64,000 bases of DNA from Nocardiopsis sp. CNR-923 (GCF_001942255.1 NZ_MKKC01000109.1:62001-126000); one strand, 5' to 3'. Positions 10,433 to 20,127 are shown, numbered from the stretch's first letter. Notes: generated by a model from the letters alone, not told the origin. Made by a program: numbers and translations.

Positions 10433-10457
10433 GCGCCGGACACCGCGTGTCCGGTGC
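10433..10457 (+). terminator. Hairpin terminator after hpt
   Basis: Arms of 11 bases (gcgccggacac / gtgtccggtgc, one G-U pair) enclose a 3-base loop, starting nine bases after the hpt stop. There is no T-run, as is common for terminators in high-G+C actinobacteria. Confidence 0.7.
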
Positions 10458-10758
10458 TCTGGCCCCCCGCTCACCCCGGGATCCGACCGCCCCCGAACCC
10501 TCCCGGTCCGTGCGCGAGCGCCGGGCGGACGGTGGTCGCCGCCGGTCCCGGGAACAACCGCACCGGGCTTCGTCGTTGCTCCGGTGACGGCCCCGCTCCG
10601 GGCGCCGCAGGGGTGTGCCCGCTCTGCGGAGCGAGGTGTACCGTCGAAGATCCCGGCGTCAAACGCAGGGAGCACATGTCCGATTGGTCCTGCTTCGGAA
10701 GTCAACTGGGGCGGGGCGGCCTGGTCAGGAGGGACGGACCCGACAGGGTTCCGCTCAC
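10458..10758. other. Gene-free gap before ftsH, expected to hold its promoter
   Basis: The open frames here overlap on both strands and show no family features. The ftsH frame stays open upstream of its ATG to about 10615, but that stretch (Arg/Gly-rich) does not look like FtsH, so I treat it as leader. No clear ribosome binding site precedes the ATG at 10759. I see no recognisable -10/-35 pair. Confidence 0.4.
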
Positions 10759-12761
10759 ATGAATCTGAAGCGTTTTTTCCGCGGCCCGTGGATATGGATC
10801 CTGGCCGTCGCCGTCATGCTCTTCATCGGCTTCCGTGTGTTCGACATCGGGGGCGGTCCCCAACCGGAGCAGGCCGACATCTCCCGGGTCTACCAGCTCA
10901 TCGAGCGCGACCAGGTCGAGAACGCCGAGATCGTCGACCGGGACCAGCGCATCGTGCTGACCACCACGGACGGCGAGATCCTTGAGGCCTACTGGGTCGA
11001 GGGCCAGGGCGCCCAGCTCGCCGACATGCTCCAGGCCAACGCCGACGCCGAGGACGGCAACCTTGTGTCCTACGAGGTCTCGGTCGCCACGACCCCGATC
11101 TGGACCACCGCCCTCTTCAGCCTGCTCCCGCTGGTCATCATCATCGCCATCTTCTGGTTCATCTTCAGCCAGATGCAGGGCGGCGGTTCGCGGGTGATGA
11201 ACTTCGGCAAGTCCAAGGCCAAGCTCATCACCAAGGACACCCCGAAGAACACCTTCGCCGACGTCGCCGGCGCGGACGAGGCCATCGAGGAACTCCACGA
11301 GATCAAGGAGTTCCTCCAGAACCCGGGCAAGTTCCAGTCCATGGGCGCCAAGATCCCCAAGGGCGTGCTGCTCTTCGGCCCTCCCGGCACTGGTAAGACG
11401 CTGCTGGCGCGCGCCGTCGCCGGTGAGGCCGGGGTGCCGTTCTACTCCATCTCCGGATCCGACTTCGTCGAGATGTTCGTCGCGTCGGCGCCTCCCGCGT
11501 GCGCGACCTGTTCGAGCAGGCCAAGGCGAACGCGCCCGCGATCATCTTCATCGACGAGATCGACGCCGTGGGCCGCCACCGCGGCGCGGGCATGGGCGGG
11601 GGCCACGACGAACGCGAGCAGACCCTCAACCAGATGCTGGTCGAGATGGACGGGTTCGACGTCAAGGGCGGAGTCATCCTCATCGCCGCCACCAACCGCC
11701 CGGACATCCTCGACCCCGCTCTGCTGCGCCCGGGCCGCTTCGACCGCCAGATCGTCGTGGACCGGCCGGACATGGAGGGCCGCCGCGACATCCTCAAGGT
11801 CCACGCCAAGGGCAAGCCCATGGCCGACGACGTCGACTTCAACGTCATCGCCCGCCAGACCGCCGGGATGACCGGAGCCGACCTGGCCAACGTCGTCAAC
11901 GAGGGCGCCCTGCTCTCCGCCCGCGCGGACCGCAGCGTCATCACCCACGCCACCCTGGAGGAGGCCATCGAGCGGGTGATGGCCGGTCCCGAGCGCAAGA
12001 CCCGGGTCATGTCCGACGAGGAGAAGAAGGTCATCGCCTACCACGAGGGCGGTCACGCCCTGGTCGGTCACGCGCTGCCCAACGCCGACCCCGTGCACAA
12101 GATCACGATCCTGCCGCGCGGCAGGGCGCTCGGCTACACCATGTCGGTGCCGACCGAGGACAAGTTCCTCACGTCGCGCTCCCAGATGATGGACCAGCTC
12201 GCCATGATGCTCGGCGGGCGCGCGGCGGAGGAGCTGGTCTTCCACGAACCCACGACGGGCGCCGGGAACGACATCGACAAGGCGACCACCCTCGCCCGCA
12301 ACATGGTCACCGAGTACGGCATGAGCGAGCGGCTGGGGGCCCGCAAGTTCGGCTCCGCCAGCACCGAGCCCTTCCTGGGCCGCGAGATGGCGCACGCCCG
12401 CGAGTACTCCGAGGAGATCGCCTCCATCATCGACGAGGAGGTGCGCCGCCTCATCGAGGCCGCGCACGACGAGGCCTACGAGGTCCTCGTCGAGTACCGG
12501 GAGGTCCTGGACGACCTCGTCGTCGCCCTGCTGGAGAAGGAGACGCTCACCAAGGACCAGGTGGTGGAGATCTTCGCGCCGGTGCGCAAGCGCCCCTCGC
12601 GCGGTTCCTACACCGGCTACGGCAAGCGCCAGCCCTCACAGCAGCCTCCGGTCCTGTCCAAGAAGGAGCTGACCGAGCTCCACGGCGCCGAGGTGCACGG
12701 CTCCTCCACCAACGGCCAGCTGCCCAGCACCGCGGGCACGATCGAGGGGGACGAGGCGTGA
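10759..12761 (+). CDS. ftsH: ATP-dependent zinc metalloprotease FtsH; frame broken near 11482
   Basis: This membrane-anchored AAA+ protease degrades misfolded membrane and regulatory proteins. Two membrane segments lie at residues 11-29 and about 115-137, flanking the extracytoplasmic domain. Walker A GPPGTGKT, Walker [13 protein letters not shown] and SRH-region [20 protein letters not shown] are present, and the zinc site is HEGGH in [14 protein letters not shown]. The frame breaks inside the pore-loop region: the expected [13 protein letters not shown] needs one extra G near 11482 (gtcgcgtcgg for gtcggcgtcgg). Repaired, it is 667 residues with an actinobacterial-type C-terminus. It overlaps folE by GTGA, so it heads or joins the folate operon. 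Confidence 0.92.
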
Positions 12762-13363
12762 GCGACACCTTCGATGAGGAGCGTCTGCCCAGAACCGTCG
12801 ACCGGTTGCGCATCGAGCGCGCGGTGCGCGAGATCCTCATCGCGATCGGCGAGGACCCCGACCGCGACGGCCTGGTCAAGACGCCCGAGCGGGTCGCACG
12901 CGCCTACGAGGAGCAGTTCTCCGGTCTGGGCCAAAAGCCCGGTGACGTGCTCACCACGGTGTTCGAGGCCGACCACGAGGAGCTGGTCCTGGTCAAGGAC
13001 ATCGAGCTGTACTCCACGTGCGAACACCACCTGGTGCCCTTCTACGGGGTCGCGCACGTGGGCTACATCCCGGGCGCGGACGGCCGGATCACGGGTCTGA
13101 GCAAGCTCGCACGCCTGGTCGACGTGTACGCGCGCCGCCCGCAGGTTCAGGAGCGGCTCACCGGGCAGGTCTCCGACGCCATCATGGGCCACCTCCAGCC
13201 GCGCGGAGTGATCGTCGTCGTCGAGGCCGAGCACCTGTGCATGACCATGCGCGGTGTGCGCAAGCCCGGCGCCCAGACGGTCACCTCCGCGGTCCGGGGG
13301 ATCTTCCGCAGTAGCGACCGCACGCGCTCCGAGGCGATGAGCCTCATCCTGGACCGCCGCTGA
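12758..13363 (+). CDS. folE: GTP cyclohydrolase I
   Basis: It opens GTP to dihydroneopterin triphosphate, the first step of tetrahydrofolate synthesis. Zinc ligands are seen in [12 protein letters not shown] (Cys and His) and EHLCMTMRG (Cys). [20 protein letters not shown] and the C-terminal GIFR segment are canonical. The 201-residue length is normal. The GTG start overlaps the ftsH stop by four bases. A repeat array and a strong hairpin follow the gene, so folP may be transcribed partly on its own. Confidence 0.96.
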   Translation: MSDTFDEERLPRTVDRLRIERAVREILIAIGEDPDRDGLVKTPERVARAYEEQFSGLGQKPGDVLTTVFEADHEELVLVKDIELYSTCEHHLVPFYGVAHVGYIPGADGRITGLSKLARLVDVYARRPQVQERLTGQVSDAIMGHLQPRGVIVVVEAEHLCMTMRGVRKPGAQTVTSAVRGIFRSSDRTRSEAMSLILDRR

Positions 13364-13380
13364 CCCGCCGCCGCCCGAAC

Positions 13381-13418
13381 CCCGACACCGACGCCCCGAC
13401 ACCGACGCCCCGACACCG
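13381..13418. repeat. Short tandem repeat, 14-bp unit, about 2.7 copies
   Basis: The unit cccgacaccgacgc occurs at 13381-13394 and 13395-13408, then as the first ten bases of a third copy. It lies between folE and folP and runs into the terminator hairpin. No function is apparent. Confidence 0.85.
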
Positions 13419-13440
13419 GCCGCCACGGCCGGGCCGGGGC
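13407..13440 (+). terminator. Two-part hairpin after folE
   Basis: An outer stem gccccg/cggggc and an inner perfect stem ccggccg/cggccgg with a 3-base loop form a strong G+C-rich hairpin 44 bp after folE. This suggests a terminator or attenuator between folE and folP. Confidence 0.6.
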
Positions 13441-13499
13441 GTCGTCGCGCGGCAGTGCCTGTGTCCGGTGGGGGTCCGCTGAGCGTAGGGTTGATGCTT

Positions 13500-14404
13500 A
13501 TGCGGCCGAAACAGACAGTTCCGGCTTGCCCGACCTCGGGCGGTGCCTGGTGATGGGAGTCGTGAACGTCACCCCCGACTCCTTCTCCGACGGTGGCGAG
13601 TGGTTCGACCCCGAGCTGGCGATCGAGCATGGTCTGCGCCTGGTCGAGGACGGGGCGGACATCGTCGACGTCGGCGGTGAGTCCACCCGGCCCGGGGCAC
13701 AGCGCGTCGCCGCTGCGGAGGAGTTGCGCCGGGTCGAACCGGTCGTCCGGGAGCTGGCCGCGCGCGGCGTCGCGGTCAGCGTGGACACCATGCGGTCCGA
13801 GGTCGCCGAACGCGCTGTCGAGGCGGGAGCGGTCCTCGTCAACGACGTCAGCGGAGGGCTCGCCGACCCGGCGATGGCACGTCTCGTGGCCTCTTCCGGC
13901 GTCGCGTACGTGTTGATGCACTGGCGCGGGCATAGTCATGACATGCAGAGCCGTGCCGTGTACACGGACATCGTCCAGGAGGTCCTCGATGAGCTCCGCG
14001 ACCGTATGGAGGCCATGATCAGTGCAGGTGTCGACCCGGGCCAGATCGTCCTGGACCCGGGACTGGGATTCTCCAAACGCCCCGAGCGCGCCCACAACTG
14101 GTCGCTCCTCCACGACCTGGAGCGGTTCAACGAACTGGGCCGCCCGGTGCTCGTGGCGGGATCCCGCAAGCGTTTCCTCAGCCGACTGCTCGGCGACGGC
14201 GAGGGCGGGGACCGCCCGTTCGCCGAGTGCGACGCCGCGACCGCCGCCGTCACCACGCTGGCCGCCGACCGGGGGGCCTGGGCCGTGCGCGTGCACGACG
14301 TCCGTCCCAACGCCGACGCCGTGCGCGTGGCCGCCGCGTGGTCGGACGGGGGCGCCCGGTTGGACGAGGGCCGCGCGCGGACGCTGGACCGGGGCAGCCT
14401 GTGA
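13500..14404 (+). CDS. folP: Dihydropteroate synthase; frame broken near 13524
   Basis: It joins 6-hydroxymethyl-7,8-dihydropterin pyrophosphate to p-aminobenzoate; sulfonamides target this enzyme. The TIM barrel shows VMGVVNVTPDSFSDGG, DIVDVGGESTRPGA, VNDVSGG, ILDPGLGFSK and VAGSRKRFL. The conserved frame has no good start beyond a TTG at 13526. The ATG at 13500 opens MRPKQTVP in another frame. One missing base near 13524 would join them to MRPKQTVP-GLPDLGRCLVMG, a normal FolP N-terminus, giving about 301 residues. The gene overlaps the next start (GTGA). Confidence 0.9.
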
Positions 14405-14841
14405 GATCCCGCCAGGAAGTCATGGAACGCGTCGCCGAGGCCAATACGCAGTTCTACAGCGCGATCGAGAACGGCGACATCGACCTGATGCGCAGTGTGT
14501 GGGCCGAGGAGGACGAGGCGCCCGACCTGGTCTGCGTGAACCCGGGCTGGCCGCTGCTGCGCGGCCGCGAGGAGATCATGCGGGCGTGGTCGCTGATCAT
14601 GGCGAACGTCACCTACATCCAGTACGTGCTGACCGAGACGCACATCGGGGTCGGCGGGGACGTCGCGATGGTCACCTGCGAGGAGAACGTGCTGACCGCC
14701 GAGGACGACAGCCCCGGGTTCGTCGCGGGAGGCAAGGTCGTGACGACGAACCTCTTCGTCGACACCGAGCTGGGGTGGCGGCTGTGGTCGCACCACGCCT
14801 CGCCCGTGCTGATGGACGACGACGGGGAGGACGAGGCCTGA
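14401..14841 (+). CDS. NTF2/SnoaL-like small protein within the folate operon
   Basis: This 146-residue protein has the SnoaL-like/NTF2 cone fold pattern: MERVAEANTQFYSAIENGDIDLM, then VWAEEDEAPDLVCVNPGWP with LRGREEIMRAWSLIM. The end is a strand pattern closing with LGWRLWSHHASPV. It is regularly found between folP and folB in actinobacteria, but its role in folate synthesis is not established. The GTG at 14401 overlaps the folP stop; an ATG at 14422 is an alternative. It overlaps folB by TGATG, so all three are translationally coupled. Confidence 0.82.
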   Translation: MRSRQEVMERVAEANTQFYSAIENGDIDLMRSVWAEEDEAPDLVCVNPGWPLLRGREEIMRAWSLIMANVTYIQYVLTETHIGVGGDVAMVTCEENVLTAEDDSPGFVAGGKVVTTNLFVDTELGWRLWSHHASPVLMDDDGEDEA

Positions 14842-15211
14842 TGGCGGACCGCATCGCGCTGCGCGGGCTCCGGGCCCGCGGCTACCACGGCGTGTTCGAC
14901 TTCGAGCGCCGTGCGGGCCAGGACTTCGTGGTCGACGCCGTGCTGCACCTGGACACGGCGCCGGCCGCGGCCAGCGACGACGTCGACGACACCGTGCACT
15001 ACGGGCTGCTCGCGGAGCGGCTGGTGGCGATCGTCGAGGGGGAGCCGGTCAACCTGATCGAGACCCTCGCCGAGCGGCTGGCCGCCGCGTGCCTGGCTGA
15101 GGCGCGGTCGAGCGGGTGGAGCTGACGGTGCACAAGCCGTCCGCCCCCATCCCGCACGAGTTCGCGGACGTGGCGGTCACCGTCACGCGGGGCGGGGGGA
15201 CGGGGTCGTGA
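14841..15211 (+). CDS. folB: Dihydroneopterin aldolase; frame broken near 15107
   Basis: It cleaves dihydroneopterin to 6-hydroxymethyl-dihydropterin and glycolaldehyde. The tunnel-fold start [19 protein letters not shown] and [16 protein letters not shown] with [12 protein letters not shown] are diagnostic. The frame ends early at 15125. The expected C-terminus [21 protein letters not shown] lies in the -1 frame, so one G is missing near 15107 (gcgcggtcg for gcgcgggtcg). Repaired, it is 123 residues and its TGA overlaps the folK GTG. Confidence 0.9.
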
Positions 15212-15747
15212 CGCGCGCGGTGCTGGCACTGGGGTCGAACATGGGTGACCGGATGGCGACTCTCCAAGGGGCGGTGGACCACCTGCTGACCGGGGAGGGC
15301 GCCCCGAGCCCGGTGGCCGTGTCACCCGTGTACGAGACCGCGCCGGTGGGCGGACCCGAACAGGGCGCCTACCTGAACGCGGTGCTGGTCGTGGAGGCGG
15401 GCGGCGAGCCGATCGACCTGCTGCGGCGCGGCCAGGCCGCCGAGCGGGCCTTCGACCGGGTCCGCGAGGTCCGCTGGGGCCCGCGCACGCTCGACGTGGA
15501 CATCGTCGCCTTCGGGGACGTCCGCGACGACGACCCCGAGCTGATCCTTCCGCACCCGCGCGCGCACCTGCGGGCGTTCGTGCTGCGGCCCTGGCTCGAC
15601 GCCGATCCCGAGGCGGACCTGCCCGGACACGGCCCGGTGGCGGACGTGCTGGCGGCGGTGGTCGCGGCCGACTCCGCGGGGGAGCAGGAGCTGAACCGCC
15701 GTGACGACCTGCGGCTGCGGCTGCCCGAGGGGTCGGGGAACCGGTGA
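15208..15747 (+). CDS. folK: 6-hydroxymethyl-7,8-dihydropterin pyrophosphokinase
   Basis: It transfers pyrophosphate from ATP to 6-hydroxymethyl-dihydropterin, feeding FolP. It shows the HPPK signatures [50 protein letters not shown] and [16 protein letters not shown]. Length is 179 residues. The GTG start overlaps folB and the stop overlaps the DUF3180 gene by four bases, keeping the operon coupled. Confidence 0.95.
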   Translation: MTRAVLALGSNMGDRMATLQGAVDHLLTGEGAPSPVAVSPVYETAPVGGPEQGAYLNAVLVVEAGGEPIDLLRRGQAAERAFDRVREVRWGPRTLDVDIVAFGDVRDDDPELILPHPRAHLRAFVLRPWLDADPEADLPGHGPVADVLAAVVAADSAGEQELNRRDDLRLRLPEGSGNR

Positions 15748-16232
15748 CCGAGGAGCACGAGGGGAGGCTCCGCCCGACGGGCTGGCGGGTTCCCGTGTCG
15801 CTGGCGGTGGTCGGCGGGTTGTTGGGCTGGTTGATCACGGGCGCGATCGAGGTGCTGCCGCCGCTGCCGTGGTCGGCGATCCCGACGCTGCTCCTGCTGG
15901 CGTTCGCCGAGGCGTTCACGGCCAGGCGGACGCGCCGCAGGATTCGCCGGGTCCCCGGCACCGAGCCGATGCAGCCGCTCAGCGCCGCTCGGTTGGTGGC
16001 GTTGGCCAAGGCCAGCGCCCTGTTCGCGGCGCTGGCGGCGGGCTTCTTCCTCGGGATGGCGCTGGCGGTGGTCGACACCCTGGTGCTGCCCAGTCACCGC
16101 GAGGTGTTCGTGACCGCGCTGGGGACGGCCGGGGCCAGCGGCCTGCTGCTGGGGGCCGCGCTGTGGCTGGAGTCGGCGTGCCGGGTGCCGGAGGACGGCG
16201 AGGGCCGCGACGACTCGACCGGTCGCGCCTGA
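15744..16232 (+). CDS. DUF3180 membrane protein
   Basis: This 162-residue protein has four predicted membrane segments (for example VSLAVVGGLLGWLITGAIEV and ALFAALAAGFFLGMALAVV). An Arg-rich cytoplasmic loop, TARRTRRRIRRVPGTEP, lies after the second. It matches the actinobacterial DUF3180 family, which almost always follows folK; function is unknown. It is the last gene of the folate operon here and ends 30 bp from a convergent gene. In related genomes the next genes are usually PH-domain proteins and panC, so the accessory island starts right after it. Confidence 0.85.
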   Translation: MTEEHEGRLRPTGWRVPVSLAVVGGLLGWLITGAIEVLPPLPWSAIPTLLLLAFAEAFTARRTRRRIRRVPGTEPMQPLSAARLVALAKASALFAALAAGFFLGMALAVVDTLVLPSHREVFVTALGTAGASGLLLGAALWLESACRVPEDGEGRDDSTGRA

Positions 16233-16261
16233 GGGGCGGGGTTCCCGCACCACGGTCGTGG

Positions 16262-16810
16262 TCACGCGACCACCTCCCGCTGCTGGCCGCCGCGCTGGGC
16301 GTGCCAGGTGCGCACCAGGCTCGCGAGTTCGTCGAACTCACCGGGCACGCGTGTCGCCGGGGCCGCGAGCAGGTCGCCTTCCGGGGCCGGGCGCGGAGCG
16401 GGGATCCGTGGGGCGGCGTGCCTGGGCGTGTAGGGGTTCGCGCGCTTGGCGGTGGGTGCGGCGGCCGTGCCCGGCCGGGTGGTGCGGGCGCGCAGGCGGC
16501 GGGCGGGGTGGGCCTGGGCGTAGGCGAGTTCCCGTTCGAAGGCCACGTAGTAGGGGCGAACGAACACGGTTTCGTCGGCGCGCACGCGCTCGGTGGGCCG
16601 GGAGAGCCGGGGTGCGGGGCGAGGTGCGGGAGCGAGCGGTTCCGACGTCGCGGGCGGCTCGCTGACCTGTTCAGGAACGGGAAGCGGGGCGTAGCGGCGG
16701 ACGCGCGTGGAGCGGCGACGCCGGGCCGAGTGATGGCCGCACGCGGGGGTGAGGAGGTTCTGGAGGGTCGCCAGGGCAGACCTGAGGACCGCACGGCTAA
16801 ACTGAGCCAT
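16262..16810 (-). CDS. Hypothetical basic, proline-rich protein
   Basis: I do not recognise this 182-residue protein. It begins MAQFSRAVLRSALATLQNLL, then a very basic stretch (HHSARRRRSTRVRRYAPLP). A low-complexity Pro/Ala/Arg region follows, and then a better-ordered segment, VFVRPYYVAFERELAYAQ, with a possible short C-terminal helix (EFDELASLVRTWHAQR). There is no signal peptide or membrane segment. The ATG at 16810 has AAGGA nine bases upstream; the frame is open 14 codons further. It marks the left edge of the accessory island and is convergent with DUF3180. Confidence 0.6.
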   Translation of the reverse strand: MAQFSRAVLRSALATLQNLLTPACGHHSARRRRSTRVRRYAPLPVPEQVSEPPATSEPLAPAPRPAPRLSRPTERVRADETVFVRPYYVAFERELAYAQAHPARRLRARTTRPGTAAAPTAKRANPYTPRHAAPRIPAPRPAPEGDLLAAPATRVPGEFDELASLVRTWHAQRGGQQREVVA

Positions 16811-17220
16811 GTCGGCAATCCTTGTCTTTGAAGGTGTTGAGTTGCTGACCACGACCCCGGGCGCTTGCTAGCGTCGCGGGGTCTTTCGACGTATGGAGTT
16901 GTGGGTTTGGCAAGAAGAGTAGAGCACGCGTGGAGTGGAGGCGAACTTTTCTGCGAACTTGTCGGGGAAAACTTCATACCCTCGGTGTCGTCGCAGGTCG
17001 GGGGTGCGCAGAAAGGGATGGTCCCATTTCTCGGCCTCGCCAGAACTATCCTCTTGGTCCGAATCGAGATGAATTATCCGGCCTGTGTGAAGCCCGCCAA
17101 GCGGAGCCGATGAACGGACGCCCGATCGGTGAGCTGCCTTTCCCGCCTCCAGGAGGCATGCTCGGCGTGCGAAACGCGAGGCCTCGCCGGTGTCACCGGC
17201 CGAGGTCCTGCGGTGCGTGA
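16811..17220. other. Gene-poor gap of about 410 bp
   Basis: The stretch at 16.87-17.1 kb is visibly less G/C-biased than the flanks (for example acttttctgcgaacttg). It has no open frame with convincing codon use. It should hold the promoter of the hypothetical gene at 16810 and, at its right end, the terminator of the kinase-oxygenase operon. Confidence 0.4.
17180..17207 (-). terminator. Imperfect hairpin downstream of the APH-fold kinase gene
   Basis: Arms ggcctcgccgg and ccggccgaggtc pair with one bulged C around loop tgtca. It lies 14-41 bases beyond the stop of the minus-strand operon. Confidence 0.45.
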
Positions 17221-18066
17221 CTACTGCGGTGTCAGTATCTCGGTAGCGAAGCGGCGAGCGTAGGGGGCGAGACGCGCATGGAGTGCATCCCGCTCGGCTG
17301 CCTGAATGATCTCGGCGCAGATCACCAGGTGAGCCAGTCGTCCGGCGTCGGTGTCCAGTATGTCGGCGAACACCTCGCGCACCTCGGCCGCTGTTTCGGG
17401 TTGGGGCAGAGCGTAGGCGTGGAGAACAGCGGCGTCATAGCCCAACGGGGCCAGCCCCCACCCCTCCCAGTCCAGGATCATCAGGGGATCGTGGGTCAGG
17501 TTGGCCCAATGGAGGTCTCCATGCGAGGCCACCCACCTCCCTACGTTCAGATCCACCCCGGCTTCGGCGATCTCAGGAAGATGATTGGGTATGCGGTGGA
17601 CGAACGCTTGGGAGAACACCTGTCGATCTGCCGGAGCGGGGACGGTTTCCAGAGTGGTCAGGGCGCGGCGTAGGTCGGTCCACCATTGGGCGTCATTCTT
17701 CGCGGGGGTGGTGAGGTCAGGGGTCGTCGACACCACCGTTCCCTTCATTCGCTCCCACATCAGTGCTTGGAACGCGGGGGCGTCGCCCCAGGTGTGCTCG
17801 GCGAGCAGACGCGGTCGGGGGACGTTGTCGCTCACCAGTGCGTCGGCGAGTGCCGCCCCGTTCCACGCTTTCCCGCCGGGTCGCGGCGCGGACATGACCC
17901 GAAGCCAGACGGGCGAGCCGTCGGCGGTGGTGGCCGGGCCGCTGAGGGTCCGGCCACCCACACCGTGATGCAGTGCGACACTGTCGGACGCGGCAAGGTC
18001 CAGGTCCATGATCGCGCGATGCCACGCCTGATGCAGGTCAGGCGTGTTCTCGGAGGAGGAGGTCAC
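17221..18066 (-). CDS. Aminoglycoside-phosphotransferase-fold kinase, last gene of the peptide/JmjC operon
   Basis: This 281-residue cytoplasmic protein has the APH/choline-kinase fold. The catalytic loop is His182-Gly-Asp184 in SHGDLHWANL with Asn189, and the metal-binding Asp199 is in MILDWEGWG. An N-lobe ATP-binding region (VGGRTLSGPATT, SPVWLRVM) is weaker than in true antibiotic kinases. The substrate could be a small molecule or, given the neighbours, a modified peptide. The start overlaps the 3' end of the aldo/keto reductase gene by 29 bases, so the two are co-translated. An internal ATG at 18009 would remove the overlap but lose a plausible N-terminus. Confidence 0.75.
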   Translation of the reverse strand: MTSSSENTPDLHQAWHRAIMDLDLAASDSVALHHGVGGRTLSGPATTADGSPVWLRVMSAPRPGGKAWNGAALADALVSDNVPRPRLLAEHTWGDAPAFQALMWERMKGTVVSTTPDLTTPAKNDAQWWTDLRRALTTLETVPAPADRQVFSQAFVHRIPNHLPEIAEAGVDLNVGRWVASHGDLHWANLTHDPLMILDWEGWGLAPLGYDAAVLHAYALPQPETAAEVREVFADILDTDAGRLAHLVICAEIIQAAERDALHARLAPYARRFATEILTPQ

Positions 18067-18949
18067 TGATGTCCTTGATTCGAGTCTCGGGCAGGAGCGG
18101 GCCGCCCACCACCGAGGCCGCGTTCGCCCAGTGTTCTGTACTCGACGTGCTGATCAGCATCCCGGTCAGGCCGGGTGCTGAAGCTGTCACGAGTAGTGCC
18201 GCCTCCACGGGTGACGCGCCCTCGCTGATGTAGCGCGCGAGGCGTTCATTCACCAGTCGGACGAGTTTGCCGCCGTGCAGTGGGGCGGAAGCCCAGACCT
18301 CCAATCCTGCCTCGCTGGCCCGACCGATGGGACCGTTTCCCAACAAGGCATCTCGGATGGGGGCGATCTTGACCAAGGAGACGGGGAGCTGGATCGCGCG
18401 AAGGCCGGTCTCGGGCCGTCCTGCGGCTTCCTGCGCAAGTCGGACGAGATCGCGCACGGTGAAGGCTCCCGTGTCGAACCCGCTCCACGTCGCCACCCCG
18501 TATCCACGGATCGCTCCGGCCGCGGTCGCCTCTTCGAGCGCACCGAACGCATCACGCATCCGTTTGTGGAGGTCGCCGCGCTTCTGGTGATCGTGTTCGG
18601 GGTTGTGCAGGTACACCACATCGAGGACGGGGCGGCGAAGCTCGGTCCGGGACATGGCGATCTGGTGACGCACGTACTCCGGGGCGATGCTGTGCCGGAA
18701 TCGGACGTCCTCCCCGGTGAGGTCCCCGGCGCTGAGCGCGACCCGTGCCTGCCCCTCGGTCATGTAGCCGACTTTGCTGGTCACGCGGATGCTGGGGTGT
18801 TCTCGCAGAACAGGTGCGATGGCCGATTGGTGCTTCCCGTTCCCGTACACGGGAGCGGTGTCGATGAGGGGGCATCCGGCCGAAGCCGCGACGCTGGCCG
18901 ATGCGGCTGCGTCGTGGCTTCGGTAGGTCCCCAGGCCGAGGAGGGTCAC
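18038..18949 (-). CDS. Aldo/keto reductase
   Basis: This 303-residue NAD(P)H-dependent oxidoreductase of the AKR TIM-barrel superfamily starts at a GTG (MTLLGLGTYRSHDAAAS). The catalytic tetrad is visible: Asp30 and Tyr35 (LIDTAPVYGNGKHQ), Lys59 (RVTSKVGYM) and His115 (VVYLHNPEHD). The C-terminal segment PGLTGMLISTSSTEHWANAA is the family's coenzyme-binding loop. The start overlaps the JmjC gene stop (GTGA). In this context it may reduce a carbonyl made by, or acting with, the oxygenase; that is inference. The frame is open about 110 codons upstream only as a shadow of the JmjC gene. Confidence 0.83.
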   Translation of the reverse strand: MTLLGLGTYRSHDAAASASVAASAGCPLIDTAPVYGNGKHQSAIAPVLREHPSIRVTSKVGYMTEGQARVALSAGDLTGEDVRFRHSIAPEYVRHQIAMSRTELRRPVLDVVYLHNPEHDHQKRGDLHKRMRDAFGALEEATAAGAIRGYGVATWSGFDTGAFTVRDLVRLAQEAAGRPETGLRAIQLPVSLVKIAPIRDALLGNGPIGRASEAGLEVWASAPLHGGKLVRLVNERLARYISEGASPVEAALLVTASAPGLTGMLISTSSTEHWANAASVVGGPLLPETRIKDISDLLLREHA

Positions 18950-20127
18950 GCGGGGCCCTCCCACACGAGAGCGCCATCGTTCATCAGGCGCCGGAGCAAG
19001 GACACCAGAGCGTCCTCGGCGACGTTGGGGGCGAGCTGGCACAACTCCTTGATTGTGACCGCTTCGCCCTCCGCGAGCCGGTGCAGCACTGGAGCGGCGG
19101 GAGGCGCCAGGTGCCAGCGGCGTCCTTGCGCTGACAGGACCACCGTCGTCTTCTCCTCGTGCACAGTGCCTCGGTGGCTGGCCAGCCGCACTCGTGAGGA
19201 CGACGCCAGGTCCCCGGTCACGGCGACCGGGAGGCTGAACGCCATCCGGGCGGGAGCGGTCTGGTTCAGGTGGTTCCAATATTCATCGACAACGCCGGGG
19301 GCCTGAAGGCGTTGCGTGATCAGATCGGCCAGGCGAGCGGCCCACGCCGCCTGGTCAGCATCGCTTCGGGGGACGTCGCGCCGAACTTCGACGTGTTCAA
19401 GCAACAGGCCGTTGAGCCAGTCGAGGAAGTCCGAGCCGGTGGTGGTGTTCAGCCCGCAGGTCAGGTGCAGGCTGGGCTCGCCTTCCGAGGCCGCCGCCGC
19501 GTGCCAGCACCCCCGGGGAACATGGAGCACATCGCCGGGCTCCATGGTGAACTCATCGATGGGCTCGGTGGGTGCCTCGTCGTCCACCTCCACATCGGAG
19601 TACAACGGTGCCTCGCGGGTGGTGCCGTAGATGCGCCACCGCTTGCGTCCCGAGACCTGAACGACGATCACGTCATGGTCGTCCCAATGGACCCCGAAGC
19701 CCTCCTTCGCGGTCCAGGAGGCATAGGCGTTGACCTGGACCCGTGTACCCAACCAGGCCTCGATCTCGGCAGCCAGGTTGTTGATGGGCGGGTGCATCTC
19801 ATCGATGGCATCCACGACCAGCGTCGCGCCTTCGCGAAGCTGAGCGTGGAACAGGTGCGGGACGGGCGCGTTCCATGAGGGCATGCGTCGGTAGGTCTGG
19901 AGACGGGTGTAGGCGTTCACGTCCACCGTCTCTCCGGCCGAGAGCCGCATACGCGGCACGTCCAGGCGTCGGGTCGCGAGCAGTTGGTTGAAGTCGGGCC
20001 AGGTGAGCAGATCAGCGAAGTCAGCGGCCTGGTCAGCGTTGGCGGCGTAGCGGCGGTGGGTGCGGCCGAGCACCTGGGCGGGGAACTGGTCCCCGCCCAG
20101 ACGGCCGCTGATCACATCAGCGGGCAC
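18946..20127 (-). CDS. JmjC / cupin-4 2-oxoglutarate-dependent oxygenase
   Basis: This 393-residue protein resembles the ribosomal oxygenase group (YcfD/RoxA, MINA53, NO66), which hydroxylates Arg or His in proteins. The iron triad is His147-x-Asp149 (FGVHWDDHDVIVVQVSG) with His209 (PGDVLHVPRGCWHAA). GRKRWRIYG after the first motif matches the usual 2-oxoglutarate-side pattern. A C-terminal winged-helix-like region (GEAVTIKELCQLAPNVAEDA) is also typical of this group. The GTG start has AGGAG six bases upstream, overlapping the stop codon of the 43-residue peptide gene only eight bases away. This strongly suggests the peptide is the substrate or partner. It overlaps the reductase gene downstream. 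Confidence 0.85.
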   Translation of the reverse strand: MPADVISGRLGGDQFPAQVLGRTHRRYAANADQAADFADLLTWPDFNQLLATRRLDVPRMRLSAGETVDVNAYTRLQTYRRMPSWNAPVPHLFHAQLREGATLVVDAIDEMHPPINNLAAEIEAWLGTRVQVNAYASWTAKEGFGVHWDDHDVIVVQVSGRKRWRIYGTTREAPLYSDVEVDDEAPTEPIDEFTMEPGDVLHVPRGCWHAAAASEGEPSLHLTCGLNTTTGSDFLDWLNGLLLEHVEVRRDVPRSDADQAAWAARLADLITQRLQAPGVVDEYWNHLNQTAPARMAFSLPVAVTGDLASSSRVRLASHRGTVHEEKTTVVLSAQGRRWHLAPPAAPVLHRLAEGEAVTIKELCQLAPNVAEDALVSLLRRLMNDGALVWEGPA

